Below the pieces are notes generated by a model, which saw only the letters and a list, made by a program, of their open reading frames with translations, did no database searches and was not told the DNA's origin. DNA of 64,000 nucleotides from an uncultured bacterium (GTDB taxonomy: Bacteria; Bacteroidota; Ignavibacteria; UBA10030; BY39), in NCBI GenBank assembly GCA_937967455.1, contig CALCJK010000012.1, positions 62,001 to 126,000 on the forward strand, written 5' to 3'. The translations under genes and the position numbers were made by a program. This document shows, one piece after another, positions 39,372 to 47,516 of this stretch. Positions within the stretch are counted from its first letter, which is position 1. Each line of letters begins with the position of its first letter.

Positions 39372-40340
39372 ATGAAGTTAATATCTTTTCTTTTAATAAT
39401 TATAGGATCTTTATTATCTCAAGAAGCGAATAATCAGCATCAAAATCTATTTGTTGCTAGGGCACAACATTTATTAACGATCACAAGCTCAAATAAAGAT
39501 ACATTATTTCGTGCATATGATTTATACGTCAGTCCAGGGGGAGATATTTATATTGCAGATCAAGTCGAAGATTGTATAAAGATATTTAATCAAAATGGCA
39601 AATTGATAAAAAAGTTTGGCAAGACTGGGAGTAAACCTGGCGAGTTTAATACAATAGGTGAAATAGCTATATCAGAAAATTATATTGCTATATCAGATTA
39701 CATATCCTCCCGACTGCAAATTTTTTCAAAGGATTTTAAGCATATTCGAACAATTTATGCACAAGGAATTGTTTTTGATTTGGCTTTTGATTCTGATGAA
39801 TTTTTATGGGTTGGGGCATTTACTGGCAAGAAAAACAAAACCCTATTTAAATATTCTAAAGAGAGCAATAAAATCATACAAATTATTCCTCTAAAGCATT
39901 CGAGTGGTGATCAGTTTAAAGATATATTTTTTCTCGCAATTTCTAAAGATGGCTATGTGGTTATAGCATATCGTGTTTTAAATAGAATCGAAGTTTGGGA
40001 TAAGTCAGGTAAGTTTATTCGAGATTTTCAAGTACCAGGACTGAAATCGGAAGCTGATAGTAAAAAGATTTCGACAGGATTATTTTCAAGTACCAGAGTA
40101 CCAGATGGAATAATTTTTGGTTTTTGTAGTGTAAACGATTCTGGAGATATTTTTCTAATTGGGGGGAGCTACTCTGAAAATCCTGCAAGGGATTTATATG
40201 TAATGAATATCTTAGGAGAATTTCATGCAAGAATTACAATGCCAGAGAAAGTATGGAAATTTTATATGCAAGATAAAACAAATATTTATGTAGTAAGTGG
40301 GAAAGAGCTTAATTTTGTGAAGAAATATTTATTAAGATAA
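39372..40340 (+). CDS. Secreted six-bladed beta-propeller-like protein B
   Basis: 322 residues, signal peptide about 1-18. Blade repeats typical of NHL propellers: VSPGGDIYIADQ...IKIFNQNGKLIKKFGKTG, IAISDYISSRLQIFSK, LFKYSKESNKII, IEVWDKSGKFIRDF, DLYVMNILGEFHARI. Homologue of the copy A propeller across its length. Such proteins lie next to thioredoxin-like and small peptide genes in other Bacteroidota, from memory. Two unpaired-looking cysteines (VEDCIK, FGFCSV). Probable periplasmic binding partner of the peptide. Stop shares a base with the next start. Confidence 0.8.
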   Translation: MKLISFLLIIIGSLLSQEANNQHQNLFVARAQHLLTITSSNKDTLFRAYDLYVSPGGDIYIADQVEDCIKIFNQNGKLIKKFGKTGSKPGEFNTIGEIAISENYIAISDYISSRLQIFSKDFKHIRTIYAQGIVFDLAFDSDEFLWVGAFTGKKNKTLFKYSKESNKIIQIIPLKHSSGDQFKDIFFLAISKDGYVVIAYRVLNRIEVWDKSGKFIRDFQVPGLKSEADSKKISTGLFSSTRVPDGIIFGFCSVNDSGDIFLIGGSYSENPARDLYVMNILGEFHARITMPEKVWKFYMQDKTNIYVVSGKELNFVKKYLLR

Positions 40341-41233
40341 TGATATTTTTTTTAAAAAAATTTTTGCCTCTGTTTACAGGTTTATTAATAATCTGTACTA
40401 ATATTTTAAAGTTAATCTATTTTGAAGATTTTTTATTTTCTTTAATATGGAACTCTATTGTATTAACTTTTTTATTATTTCTTTTGGGATGTGCGAGCGC
40501 ATTAATGTTAATAATAAGGAAACAAATTTATCTATTTGCAATTATTCTTTTAGTTTTATTTTCATTTGAGTTATTCAATTATTCACATAAAACTCTCAAT
40601 ACTGGCTATTTTTCAGGAAGTTTGTTTTTGAGAACTGAGTATCTCATTGCTTTGCTTTTTTTATTTAATTTAACTGCATTAACTGCATATGTGTTTTCTA
40701 AAAAAGAATTTATGTACAGAAATAATATCTCTAACTTATTAATATCTATATTTATAATTGCATTTTTATTGTGGTTTGAATATGAATTTATTTCAAGCAA
40801 CTTTAAACTAAAAACAAGGCAAGAAAATGAAATCCAGATTCTAACCCAAATTTCTAATTCTTTTAATGATATTGATAAAGAGAAATTTGTAAAGCTCGAA
40901 TATTTTTCAATAAATAGTTATATTGATTGTAAACCATGTTTTGAAAAATTACTTAAATTTAATAATTTTGTAATTGAGAATAAAGAGATCTTTGAAAAAA
41001 TTTCAATTTTAGGTATTATAATAAATGATTCTAATGATGATAGCGTCCATGTATTGGAGAGGATTAATAAATGGAAAGAAACTTACAACATTCAAATTCC
41101 AATAAAATTCTTTTGTCTAAAAAATTATGATGAAAATTTCCAGAATTATATCATCGTTTCTGATAAAAATCGTAAAATATTATTTGCAGGTAAATGGCAT
41201 CCTAGAATTATAAATATTTTAAAAAAATTATAA
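40340..41233 (+). CDS. Polytopic membrane protein with C-terminal CxxC thioredoxin-like domain B
   Basis: 297 residues. Residues 1-155 hold about four to five membrane helices (FLPLFTGLLIICTNIL, IVLTFLLFLLGCASALML, IYLFAIILLVLFSF, LIALLFLFNLTALTAYV, LISIFIIAFLLWF). The outer domain has INSYIDCKPCFEKLLKF, a CKPC redox site, and ends with IIVSDKNRKILFAGKWHP. The layout recalls MauE/DoxX-like membrane domains fused to a redoxin, which support disulfide formation or reduction. Likely acts on the six-Cys peptide. Copy A has only one membrane helix. Direction of electron flow is not decided. Confidence 0.75.
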   Translation: MIFFLKKFLPLFTGLLIICTNILKLIYFEDFLFSLIWNSIVLTFLLFLLGCASALMLIIRKQIYLFAIILLVLFSFELFNYSHKTLNTGYFSGSLFLRTEYLIALLFLFNLTALTAYVFSKKEFMYRNNISNLLISIFIIAFLLWFEYEFISSNFKLKTRQENEIQILTQISNSFNDIDKEKFVKLEYFSINSYIDCKPCFEKLLKFNNFVIENKEIFEKISILGIIINDSNDDSVHVLERINKWKETYNIQIPIKFFCLKNYDENFQNYIIVSDKNRKILFAGKWHPRIINILKKL

Positions 41234-41249
41234 AGATAATCTTTCTTTA

Positions 41250-42161
41250 ATGCAAGAAAAATTTATTGAGATCAAGAATTTGAACAAAACCTATCGTGGT
41301 AAAATTAAGGCTTTGAAAAATGTTTCGCTGGATATTTACCAGGGAGAAGTTCTGGCATTGATAGGACTAAACGGTGCAGGTAAATCAACACTTGTGAAAA
41401 TTTTGCTTCAGCTTGTAATACCTGATTCAGGAGAGATTTTATTTAACACAAAATTATTCGACAGATCAGGTATTAAGAATTCAATAGCATATTTGCCTGA
41501 GTTGTTTAGAATCCCTCCGGATATGAAAGCATATACATTTTTAAAATATATGGGAGAATTAAGTGGGTTGAATAAAAGTGAAATCCAAAAAAAAATAATA
41601 GACATCTCACATACACTTCAACTTGAAAAATGGTTAAATAAACCAGCTAAAAAATTTTCTAAAGGTATGATGCTAAAATTAGGAATTGCTCAAACTCTTT
41701 TAGATGATTATTTATTATATGTCTTGGATGAACCAACTGAAGGTCTTGATCCTATCGCCCGAAGAACAGTAAGAGATATAATCAAATCCTTACAAGATAA
41801 GGGCTGTACTTTTATTATTAACTCACATATGTTATCCGAAATTGAGCTTGTTGCTGATAGGTTTGCCATAATTCACCAGGGTGAGATAATAAATATAGGC
41901 AAAGTTAATGAGTTGTTACGTGGGAAGCCTGTATATGAAGTGGTTGCAAATGTAAATCCAAATTTAACTCAATGGCAATTTTATGAATATAATTCATTAT
42001 GGAAATGTTCTGTTAGTACACCTGAAGAATTAAATTTGCTCTTAAATGATTTAAACAATTCCTCGGTTAAAGTGCATAATATTTCAATGAATACACTTAA
42101 TTTAGAAGATTTATTTTTACAAAATATCTTTGCAAGAGATGTGGACAATAACAAAAATTAA
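41250..42161 (+). CDS. ABC transporter ATPase B (CcmA/DrrA-like)
   Basis: 303 residues. Walker A GLNGAGKST, signature FSKGMM (not LSGGQ; the SKGM form is shared with copy A), Walker B LYVLDEPTEGLDP, switch histidine INSHMLSE. A C-terminal extension of about 75 residues is as in copy A. Ends inside the next gene, consistent with tight coupling to the permease. Exports or expels the cassette's product; substrate inferred, not shown. Confidence 0.94.
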   Translation: MQEKFIEIKNLNKTYRGKIKALKNVSLDIYQGEVLALIGLNGAGKSTLVKILLQLVIPDSGEILFNTKLFDRSGIKNSIAYLPELFRIPPDMKAYTFLKYMGELSGLNKSEIQKKIIDISHTLQLEKWLNKPAKKFSKGMMLKLGIAQTLLDDYLLYVLDEPTEGLDPIARRTVRDIIKSLQDKGCTFIINSHMLSEIELVADRFAIIHQGEIINIGKVNELLRGKPVYEVVANVNPNLTQWQFYEYNSLWKCSVSTPEELNLLLNDLNNSSVKVHNISMNTLNLEDLFLQNIFARDVDNNKN

Positions 42162-42924
42162 TTTAAGAAGTTTATTTATAAACCCAGTTATAATTTTGAT
42201 ATACATAATTGAAGTACCTGTATTATTGTTATTAATTTTTGGAATTAAGATAAATGTCGAAAACGGTATTGTAAATTCTCTTATATTTTTTAACAGAAAT
42301 ATAGATGATGTGGGTATATTAATTAATTTTAGTTTGCCTTATTTATTACAAATTTATATTTTTATACATGTCTTTTTGTATATAATAACGACCGGGGGAA
42401 TTACATTGAGTATCATAAAAAGCCCAATATCTTCTATCATTTTAACCAAAGAAATTACAAGAAATCAATATATAATTGCACAATATTTGAGTTATAACTT
42501 TTTTATAATTATACATCTTTTAGTTTTTGGAACATTGATATTTTTAGTTTTATACATAAAAACTCATCTTTTATTATTTGAAGAGGTTTTTTTACCTTGC
42601 TTGCATATTACCTTTTTAATGAGCTCATATACAATGATTTATTCACTATTGGGTGTGATAGTTGATAGTGAAACTTTCGTTCTTGCGTTCGGATTCATAA
42701 TTTATTTTTACTTAGGTTATCATATAGAAAATATCACAATTGAAAATGGTTTATTTTTTAATATTATAAAATATATTTTTCCACCAATTTTAAGTATTAA
42801 GGAATACAATATTATTATTGACATTGATTCCTTAGATTTATTCAAAATTGGGCTGAATATATTTTACATTGTTATCTACCTTTTAATAACAATACTGATT
42901 TATAGGAAGAAAGATTTATCGTAA
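42139..42924 (+). CDS. ABC-2-type permease B1
   Basis: About 261 residues from ATG 42139; a TTG three codons upstream (42130) is possible. It overlaps the ATPase gene by 23 bases. Six predicted membrane helices. Begins MWTITKINLRSLFINPV, like permease A1. ILTKEITRNQYIIAQYLSY resembles the cytoplasmic loop of ABC-2 permeases. No other domain. Confidence 0.72.
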   Translation: MWTITKINLRSLFINPVIILIYIIEVPVLLLLIFGIKINVENGIVNSLIFFNRNIDDVGILINFSLPYLLQIYIFIHVFLYIITTGGITLSIIKSPISSIILTKEITRNQYIIAQYLSYNFFIIIHLLVFGTLIFLVLYIKTHLLLFEEVFLPCLHITFLMSSYTMIYSLLGVIVDSETFVLAFGFIIYFYLGYHIENITIENGLFFNIIKYIFPPILSIKEYNIIIDIDSLDLFKIGLNIFYIVIYLLITILIYRKKDLS

Positions 42925-42932
42925 TGGTGTAA

Positions 42933-43595
42933 ATGATTAAGTTTTTATATAATATAAATAGTTTGTTAAATGATTACCATAAAAATTTGTTATTTATATT
43001 TTATCTTGCAACTGTTTTTATCTTGAATTATCTTCTTTTGTCGAATGAGGATTATCTTAGGGTAGTATTTGAGAAGGCAAGTACTTCGGTAGAGAATAAA
43101 GAAATGATAGAAATGACAGAAAAGGGCATAAATGCAATTATACATAATCCCGCTATGATTTTACTATTAAGTTTAGAACAGGTTTGGAAAAATGCCTATT
43201 CAATATCATTGCTAATCATTATGTGCTATTTGTTTGTGTCATTTTATACGAACAACTGGATCTCGATCTTAAAAATATATTATCTGTTTATGTCAGTAAT
43301 AATAATTTTAATATTTGGGTTAATTTTAAGCTTTAGTTTAAAGTATCTAACTTATATTTCAATTTCATGGTTTGAATTTGGAACTTATTTCAACTATTAT
43401 TCACTACATCCATTCATTAAAAAACTTTCGAGCGGGTATGAAGCGTTTACAATTTTATTTTTATTTGCCTCTTCAAAAATTATCTCAGTTCAGTATCAAG
43501 AAAAATTTATAGCAGTTTTTTTTCTTATAAATTTATCCTGGCTAATAATTATAATAATTTCTTATTTTGCTGGTTTTAGTGTTTCGCTAAGTTGA
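42933..43595 (+). CDS. Membrane protein / permease B2
   Basis: 220 residues, about six hydrophobic helices with an extracytoplasmic charged stretch after helix 1 (VFEKASTSVENKEMIEMTEKG). Homologue of A2 by the shared EMT-x-x-G and N-x-x-x-LH motifs. Second membrane partner of the exporter or a Yip1-like accessory. Its 3' end overlaps the convergent hemY gene by 9 bases, so there is no room for a separate terminator. Confidence 0.6.
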   Translation: MIKFLYNINSLLNDYHKNLLFIFYLATVFILNYLLLSNEDYLRVVFEKASTSVENKEMIEMTEKGINAIIHNPAMILLLSLEQVWKNAYSISLLIIMCYLFVSFYTNNWISILKIYYLFMSVIIILIFGLILSFSLKYLTYISISWFEFGTYFNYYSLHPFIKKLSSGYEAFTILFLFASSKIISVQYQEKFIAVFFLINLSWLIIIIISYFAGFSVSLS

Positions 43596-44978
43596 TAGAT
43601 TTGAGTTTAAAATTCTTTTAACGGTCTTATCCGAGCTAATAATGCAATCTCCGACCGAGATACCACCTCGATAATTTGCACATATGAATACACCATTATA
43701 ATTACGCTCAAATTTTTCTATAACGTTTAAAACATTACCATAACCCAAATTATATTGTGGAATTGCCTTTTCCCATCTAATAACTTTTAAGAATTCAGGA
43801 TCTTTTTTTATTCCTATAATATTTTTTAACTCTGAATTGGTAACTTCTAATAACTTAATGTCATCAAGTTCAAAGATTTCAGGATTTCTCGAACCTCCCA
43901 CAAATGTTGTAAAAGCTGAGAAACCTTCAGGTGCGCGATTAGGAAAAATGGTTGATGACCAAATTGTCCCAAGTATCTTTCTCTTTTCTTTTTCTGGTAT
44001 CAGATATCCAAATCCGTCCAGATTTCTTTGAATTATCTCATTTTTGTATCCGAGAAAAACCTCAGCTACTGGTGGATAGTAAATTTTTTCCAAAAATCTT
44101 GAAGTTTCGGGATCGATTGGATTAATTATTTTTGCAGCTGCATATGCAGGCACAGAAAGTATCACAATATCAGTCTCAATAACTTTTTTCTCACCATTTC
44201 GATAGTAATTTACGACATACTTTGTGCTTTTGTCAGATCTGTATGGAATTATATTTTCTACTTTAGAGTTAAGTTGAAAATTGTTTTTGAGTTTTTGAAA
44301 AATTGCATCAGGTAAAGTATACATACCATTTACAAATGAAAACATTCTTGCCCGATCTTTCGCTTTTTCTGCTCGTTGTTTTCTTTCCTTTCGACCTTTT
44401 ATCAATCCCTTGATTAAGCCACCGTATTTTTCTTCAAGTGCATAAAGTTTTGGGAAAGCATACTTTACTGATAATTCTTCTGGATTTCCTGCAAATACAC
44501 CTGCTACAAATGGATTAATTGCATAATCAAGTATTTCCTTACCTAATCTTCTTTCAACAAATTCAGCAACGGATTCTTCTTTAATTGATTTTCCTATGAA
44601 TGGTTCTTTCAATATTCTCAATTTACCTTTAGTACTCCAGAGTTTTGATTTAATAAACGCAGGAGGACTCATTGGTATAGGGTGGAGAGTAGAGTTTCTA
44701 AGTATGTAGCGCTTATTTGATGCTTCGTTAGCGTAAACTCTTTGTTCTATAATTTCTAAATCCTGAAAAATTTCATTAAAAAGTGGTGTGGTTTCGAGTG
44801 CACTGTTTGGACCTTTTTCAATCAAATATCCATCTTCCTGGATGGTTTGCATAGTTCCTCCTACCTGATAATCCTTTTCTAAAATCATGATATCAAAACC
44901 ATGCTTTTTTAACCAATATGCACAGGTAAGACCGGAAATTCCAGCTCCAACGATTACAACTTTTTTGTTCATTTGCAT
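43587..44978 (-). CDS. hemY: Protoporphyrinogen oxidase, oxygen-dependent HemY type
   Basis: 463 residues. VVIVGAGISGLTCAYWLKKHG binds FAD; YLIEKGPNSALETTP is the PPO signature near residue 55. The C-terminus has the FAD-contacting ICANYRGGISVGDCI. Oxidises protoporphyrinogen IX to protoporphyrin. A coproporphyrinogen oxidase role (Gram-positive type) is possible for this family, but the neighbours are hemH and hemE. Start at 44978 or 2 codons later. It overlaps hemH by 10 bases. Confidence 0.92.
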   Translation of the reverse strand: MQMNKKVVIVGAGISGLTCAYWLKKHGFDIMILEKDYQVGGTMQTIQEDGYLIEKGPNSALETTPLFNEIFQDLEIIEQRVYANEASNKRYILRNSTLHPIPMSPPAFIKSKLWSTKGKLRILKEPFIGKSIKEESVAEFVERRLGKEILDYAINPFVAGVFAGNPEELSVKYAFPKLYALEEKYGGLIKGLIKGRKERKQRAEKAKDRARMFSFVNGMYTLPDAIFQKLKNNFQLNSKVENIIPYRSDKSTKYVVNYYRNGEKKVIETDIVILSVPAYAAAKIINPIDPETSRFLEKIYYPPVAEVFLGYKNEIIQRNLDGFGYLIPEKEKRKILGTIWSSTIFPNRAPEGFSAFTTFVGGSRNPEIFELDDIKLLEVTNSELKNIIGIKKDPEFLKVIRWEKAIPQYNLGYGNVLNVIEKFERNYNGVFICANYRGGISVGDCIISSDKTVKRILNSNLST

Positions 44979-45943
44979 GATTGGATTACTTCATTTTTTA
45001 AAGCTTCAATGAATTTGGGGTGAGCATTCAAAGCAGGCATCATCTCATATTGCTCAACGCCTAATTCGTTAGCTAATTGTCGTACTTGAATATTTATTTC
45101 ATATAATGTTTCAAGGTGCTCACTCACAAAAGAAATTGGTACGATCAATAGATATTTCTCTCCTTCTGTAACTAATTTTGTAACTGTATTTATTAACGAA
45201 GGTTCTAACCATTTCAATAGCCCAACTTTACTTTGATAACAAAGTATATGCTTTGATCTCCACATACCTTTTCTCATAACAAATTCAACTGTCTTTTCGA
45301 TTTGTTCCTTATATGGATCGCCTGTTTCAATTAAATTTAAAGGAACACCGTGTGCGCTAAATACAATGGTTATTTCTTCCTGATTTGCTGTAAACTTTTT
45401 TAGTGTAGTGTTTATTTGATCGACAAGCGCTTCAATGTAGAGATCGTTATTGTAAAAGTTTTTAATAATTGTCAAATTTTTTGGAATGAATTTTTGTTTA
45501 CGACATTGCCTTTCCCATTCATTTAAACTGGAACCAGTTGTTGTTTTTGAGTATTGCGGATAAAGAGGAAGTAATATATATCGATCAAAATTTGTTTTTA
45601 ATAATTTTTCAACTACATTTCCAATCTTTGGGTAAAAATATCTCATTGCAACAAATACTTTTGCATCAAAATATTTTTTTAATTCATTTTCAAGAGCTGC
45701 TGCTTGTTGATCTGTTAATTCAAGAATTGGGGACTTGCCACCAATACTAATGTAATGATGTTGAATGATGCGTACTCTGTTTGATGAAATTAATAGTGCA
45801 AGTGGTTTTCGTATAATTGAAGCAAAGGGAAAATCGAATATGTCGGGATCTGAAAATAAATTATATAAAAATTCTTCGACTGAATTAATCGAATCTGGTC
45901 CACCTAACTGGAACAGAATTACTGCTATTCTTTCTTTATTCAT
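44969..45943 (-). CDS. hemH: Ferrochelatase
   Basis: 324 residues. Inserts Fe2+ into the porphyrin. FQLGGPDSINSVEEFLYNLF is the N-terminal signature, MRYFYPKI matches the active-site loop, and VFSAHGVPLNLIETGDPY carries the catalytic histidine. PISFVSEHLETLYEI is the second signature. Soluble, no cluster-binding C-terminal cysteines evident. Middle gene of hemE-hemH-hemY; overlaps hemE by 4 bases and hemY by 10. Confidence 0.95.
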   Translation of the reverse strand: MNKERIAVILFQLGGPDSINSVEEFLYNLFSDPDIFDFPFASIIRKPLALLISSNRVRIIQHHYISIGGKSPILELTDQQAAALENELKKYFDAKVFVAMRYFYPKIGNVVEKLLKTNFDRYILLPLYPQYSKTTTGSSLNEWERQCRKQKFIPKNLTIIKNFYNNDLYIEALVDQINTTLKKFTANQEEITIVFSAHGVPLNLIETGDPYKEQIEKTVEFVMRKGMWRSKHILCYQSKVGLLKWLEPSLINTVTKLVTEGEKYLLIVPISFVSEHLETLYEINIQVRQLANELGVEQYEMMPALNAHPKFIEALKNEVIQSCK

Positions 45944-46989
45944 TTATGATACTTCTTGCTTTCTTCTTTTACAGTTTGAATTAATATCTTAGCATTTTCA
46001 ACTGGCGTATTGGGTAGAATTCCATGGCCAAGATTGAAAATGTGGCCACTTCCGTTACCATAATTTTCCAGTATCCTTTTGGTTTCTTCTATAATAATTT
46101 CTGGATTTTTTAATAACACTTCAGGATTTAAATTACCCTGTAATGCGACTATATCACCGATGGATTTTCTTGCTTCACCAATATCTACTTTCCAATCCAA
46201 TCCAACAACCTCGCATCCTGTTCTTGCAATGAATTCAAGTGAGTGTGAAGCGTCTTTACAAAATACAATTATTGGTTCATCTTTTCTTTTCAGTTCAGAA
46301 ATAATTTGTTCTATGTATCTAAGTGAAAAATCTTTAAATTTGTTTTTGGGTAATATACCACCCCAGGTATCAAAAATTTGTATGGCATCTGCACCTGATT
46401 CAATTTGTGCAGAAAGATATTTTGTTACGGATTTTGTGATCTTTTCAAGTAAATTATGAAGTTCTTGAGGTTGTTTTTCTGTGAGAGTTAGAATTATATC
46501 AAATTTTTTTTTCCCTTCTCCTTCTATCATATATGTTGCTAATGTCCAGGGCGAACCAGAAAATCCAATTAGTGGTACTCTTCCATTCAGGTTCTTTTTT
46601 GTTAGCTCAATGGCATCCATTAAGTATTTTAACTTGTCGTGTGGGTCTGGTATAATTAATTGATTTACATCATCAGTTGTACGGATTGGCTTTGGAAAGC
46701 GAGGGCCACCTTTGCCTTCTTCCATTACTAATTCCAGACCCATTGCTTCTGGGAGAACAAGTATATCAGAAAAAATGATTGCAGCATCAACACCTAAAAT
46801 ATCTACTGGTTGAATTGTAACTTCAGCGGCAAGTTCTGGAGTTTTACACATTGTCAGAAAGTCGTACTTCTCACGAATTTTTCTGTATTCAGGAAGATAT
46901 CGACCAGCCTGTCGCATCATCCATATTGGTGTACGTTCACAGGGTAAACGTTTTGATGCTTTTAAAAATAAATTGTTTAATAAATTCAT
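45940..46989 (-). CDS. hemE: Uroporphyrinogen decarboxylase
   Basis: 349 residues. RTPIWMMRQAGRYLPEYR is the diagnostic N-terminal motif with substrate-binding arginines; GFSGSPWTLATYMIEG is the second signature. IFDTWGG and NLGHGILPNTP are also typical. Converts uroporphyrinogen III to coproporphyrinogen III. First gene of the operon, divergent from the FtsB-like gene. No hemN or hemF is seen, so the coproporphyrinogen step is encoded elsewhere. Confidence 0.96.
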   Translation of the reverse strand: MNLLNNLFLKASKRLPCERTPIWMMRQAGRYLPEYRKIREKYDFLTMCKTPELAAEVTIQPVDILGVDAAIIFSDILVLPEAMGLELVMEEGKGGPRFPKPIRTTDDVNQLIIPDPHDKLKYLMDAIELTKKNLNGRVPLIGFSGSPWTLATYMIEGEGKKKFDIILTLTEKQPQELHNLLEKITKSVTKYLSAQIESGADAIQIFDTWGGILPKNKFKDFSLRYIEQIISELKRKDEPIIVFCKDASHSLEFIARTGCEVVGLDWKVDIGEARKSIGDIVALQGNLNPEVLLKNPEIIIEETKRILENYGNGSGHIFNLGHGILPNTPVENAKILIQTVKEESKKYHK

Positions 46990-47167
46990 ACTCTAAATTT
47001 AGAATTTGAGTTTTTTAAAATATATTGAATTTCAATGAGTTAAACAAAGTAAGATATTTTACTTGTGCTAATAATAATATCAATTTTCTTGGTTGCTATT
47101 TTTAGGTTTTCATTATCATAATATATCACTTGCAAAATCTCAAAAATTGCGTTACATTTCTTATGAA

Positions 47168-47515
47168 ATGGACGAAAACTTTTACAGGAAAGAAAAGCCT
47201 CAATGGCGTAAACCTGAAAGCTGGTTTAAGCGACTTGTAGTAAATAATTTTTTTAAGTTTGTATTTTTACCCTTGTTAATAATACTTTTCTTGTTTATTA
47301 TCAGTGATAAAGGTCCAATAAAGCGAATTCAGCTTGAAAATGAAAAGATATTACTCGAAGAGAAGATTAAACAGGCAAAAGCTGAACAGGAAAGATTGAA
47401 AAATCAACTAAGATTACTTGAGACAGATAAATTTTATATTGAGAAGGCTGCGCGTGAAAAACACAATATGGCTAAAGAAGGTGAAACAGTATATAAATTG
47501 AAAAAGACTCAGTGA
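47168..47515 (+). CDS. Septum-formation initiator (FtsB/DivIC-like)
   Basis: About 115 residues from ATG 47168; an upstream TTG reading at 47093 adds an unlikely tail. A basic N-terminus is followed by one membrane helix (VFLPLLIILFLFIIS) and a coiled coil (IQLENEKILLEEKIKQAKAE...LRLLETD) ending KAAREKHNMAKEGETVYKL, the FtsB/DivIC C-terminal signature. Links FtsL and FtsQ at the division site. The stop is 1 base before rarA. Confidence 0.85.
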   Translation: MDENFYRKEKPQWRKPESWFKRLVVNNFFKFVFLPLLIILFLFIISDKGPIKRIQLENEKILLEEKIKQAKAEQERLKNQLRLLETDKFYIEKAAREKHNMAKEGETVYKLKKTQ

Positions 47516-47516
47516 T

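Larger units (their letters stand above)
39085..43595 (+). other. Six-cysteine peptide cassette, copy B (intact)
   Basis: Same order as copy A, all six genes open: peptide, propeller, membrane thioredoxin-like, ABC ATPase, permease 1, permease 2. Spacings are short and several junctions overlap. Similarity to copy A is clear at protein level but low in detail, so the duplication is old or the copies were acquired separately. It ends in a 9-base overlap with the convergent hemY gene. Confidence 0.78.

Noticed and set aside
46079-46459. 126-codon plus-strand ORF opposite hemE
   Set aside because: Antisense to a complete hemE with no ribosome-binding site or domain.
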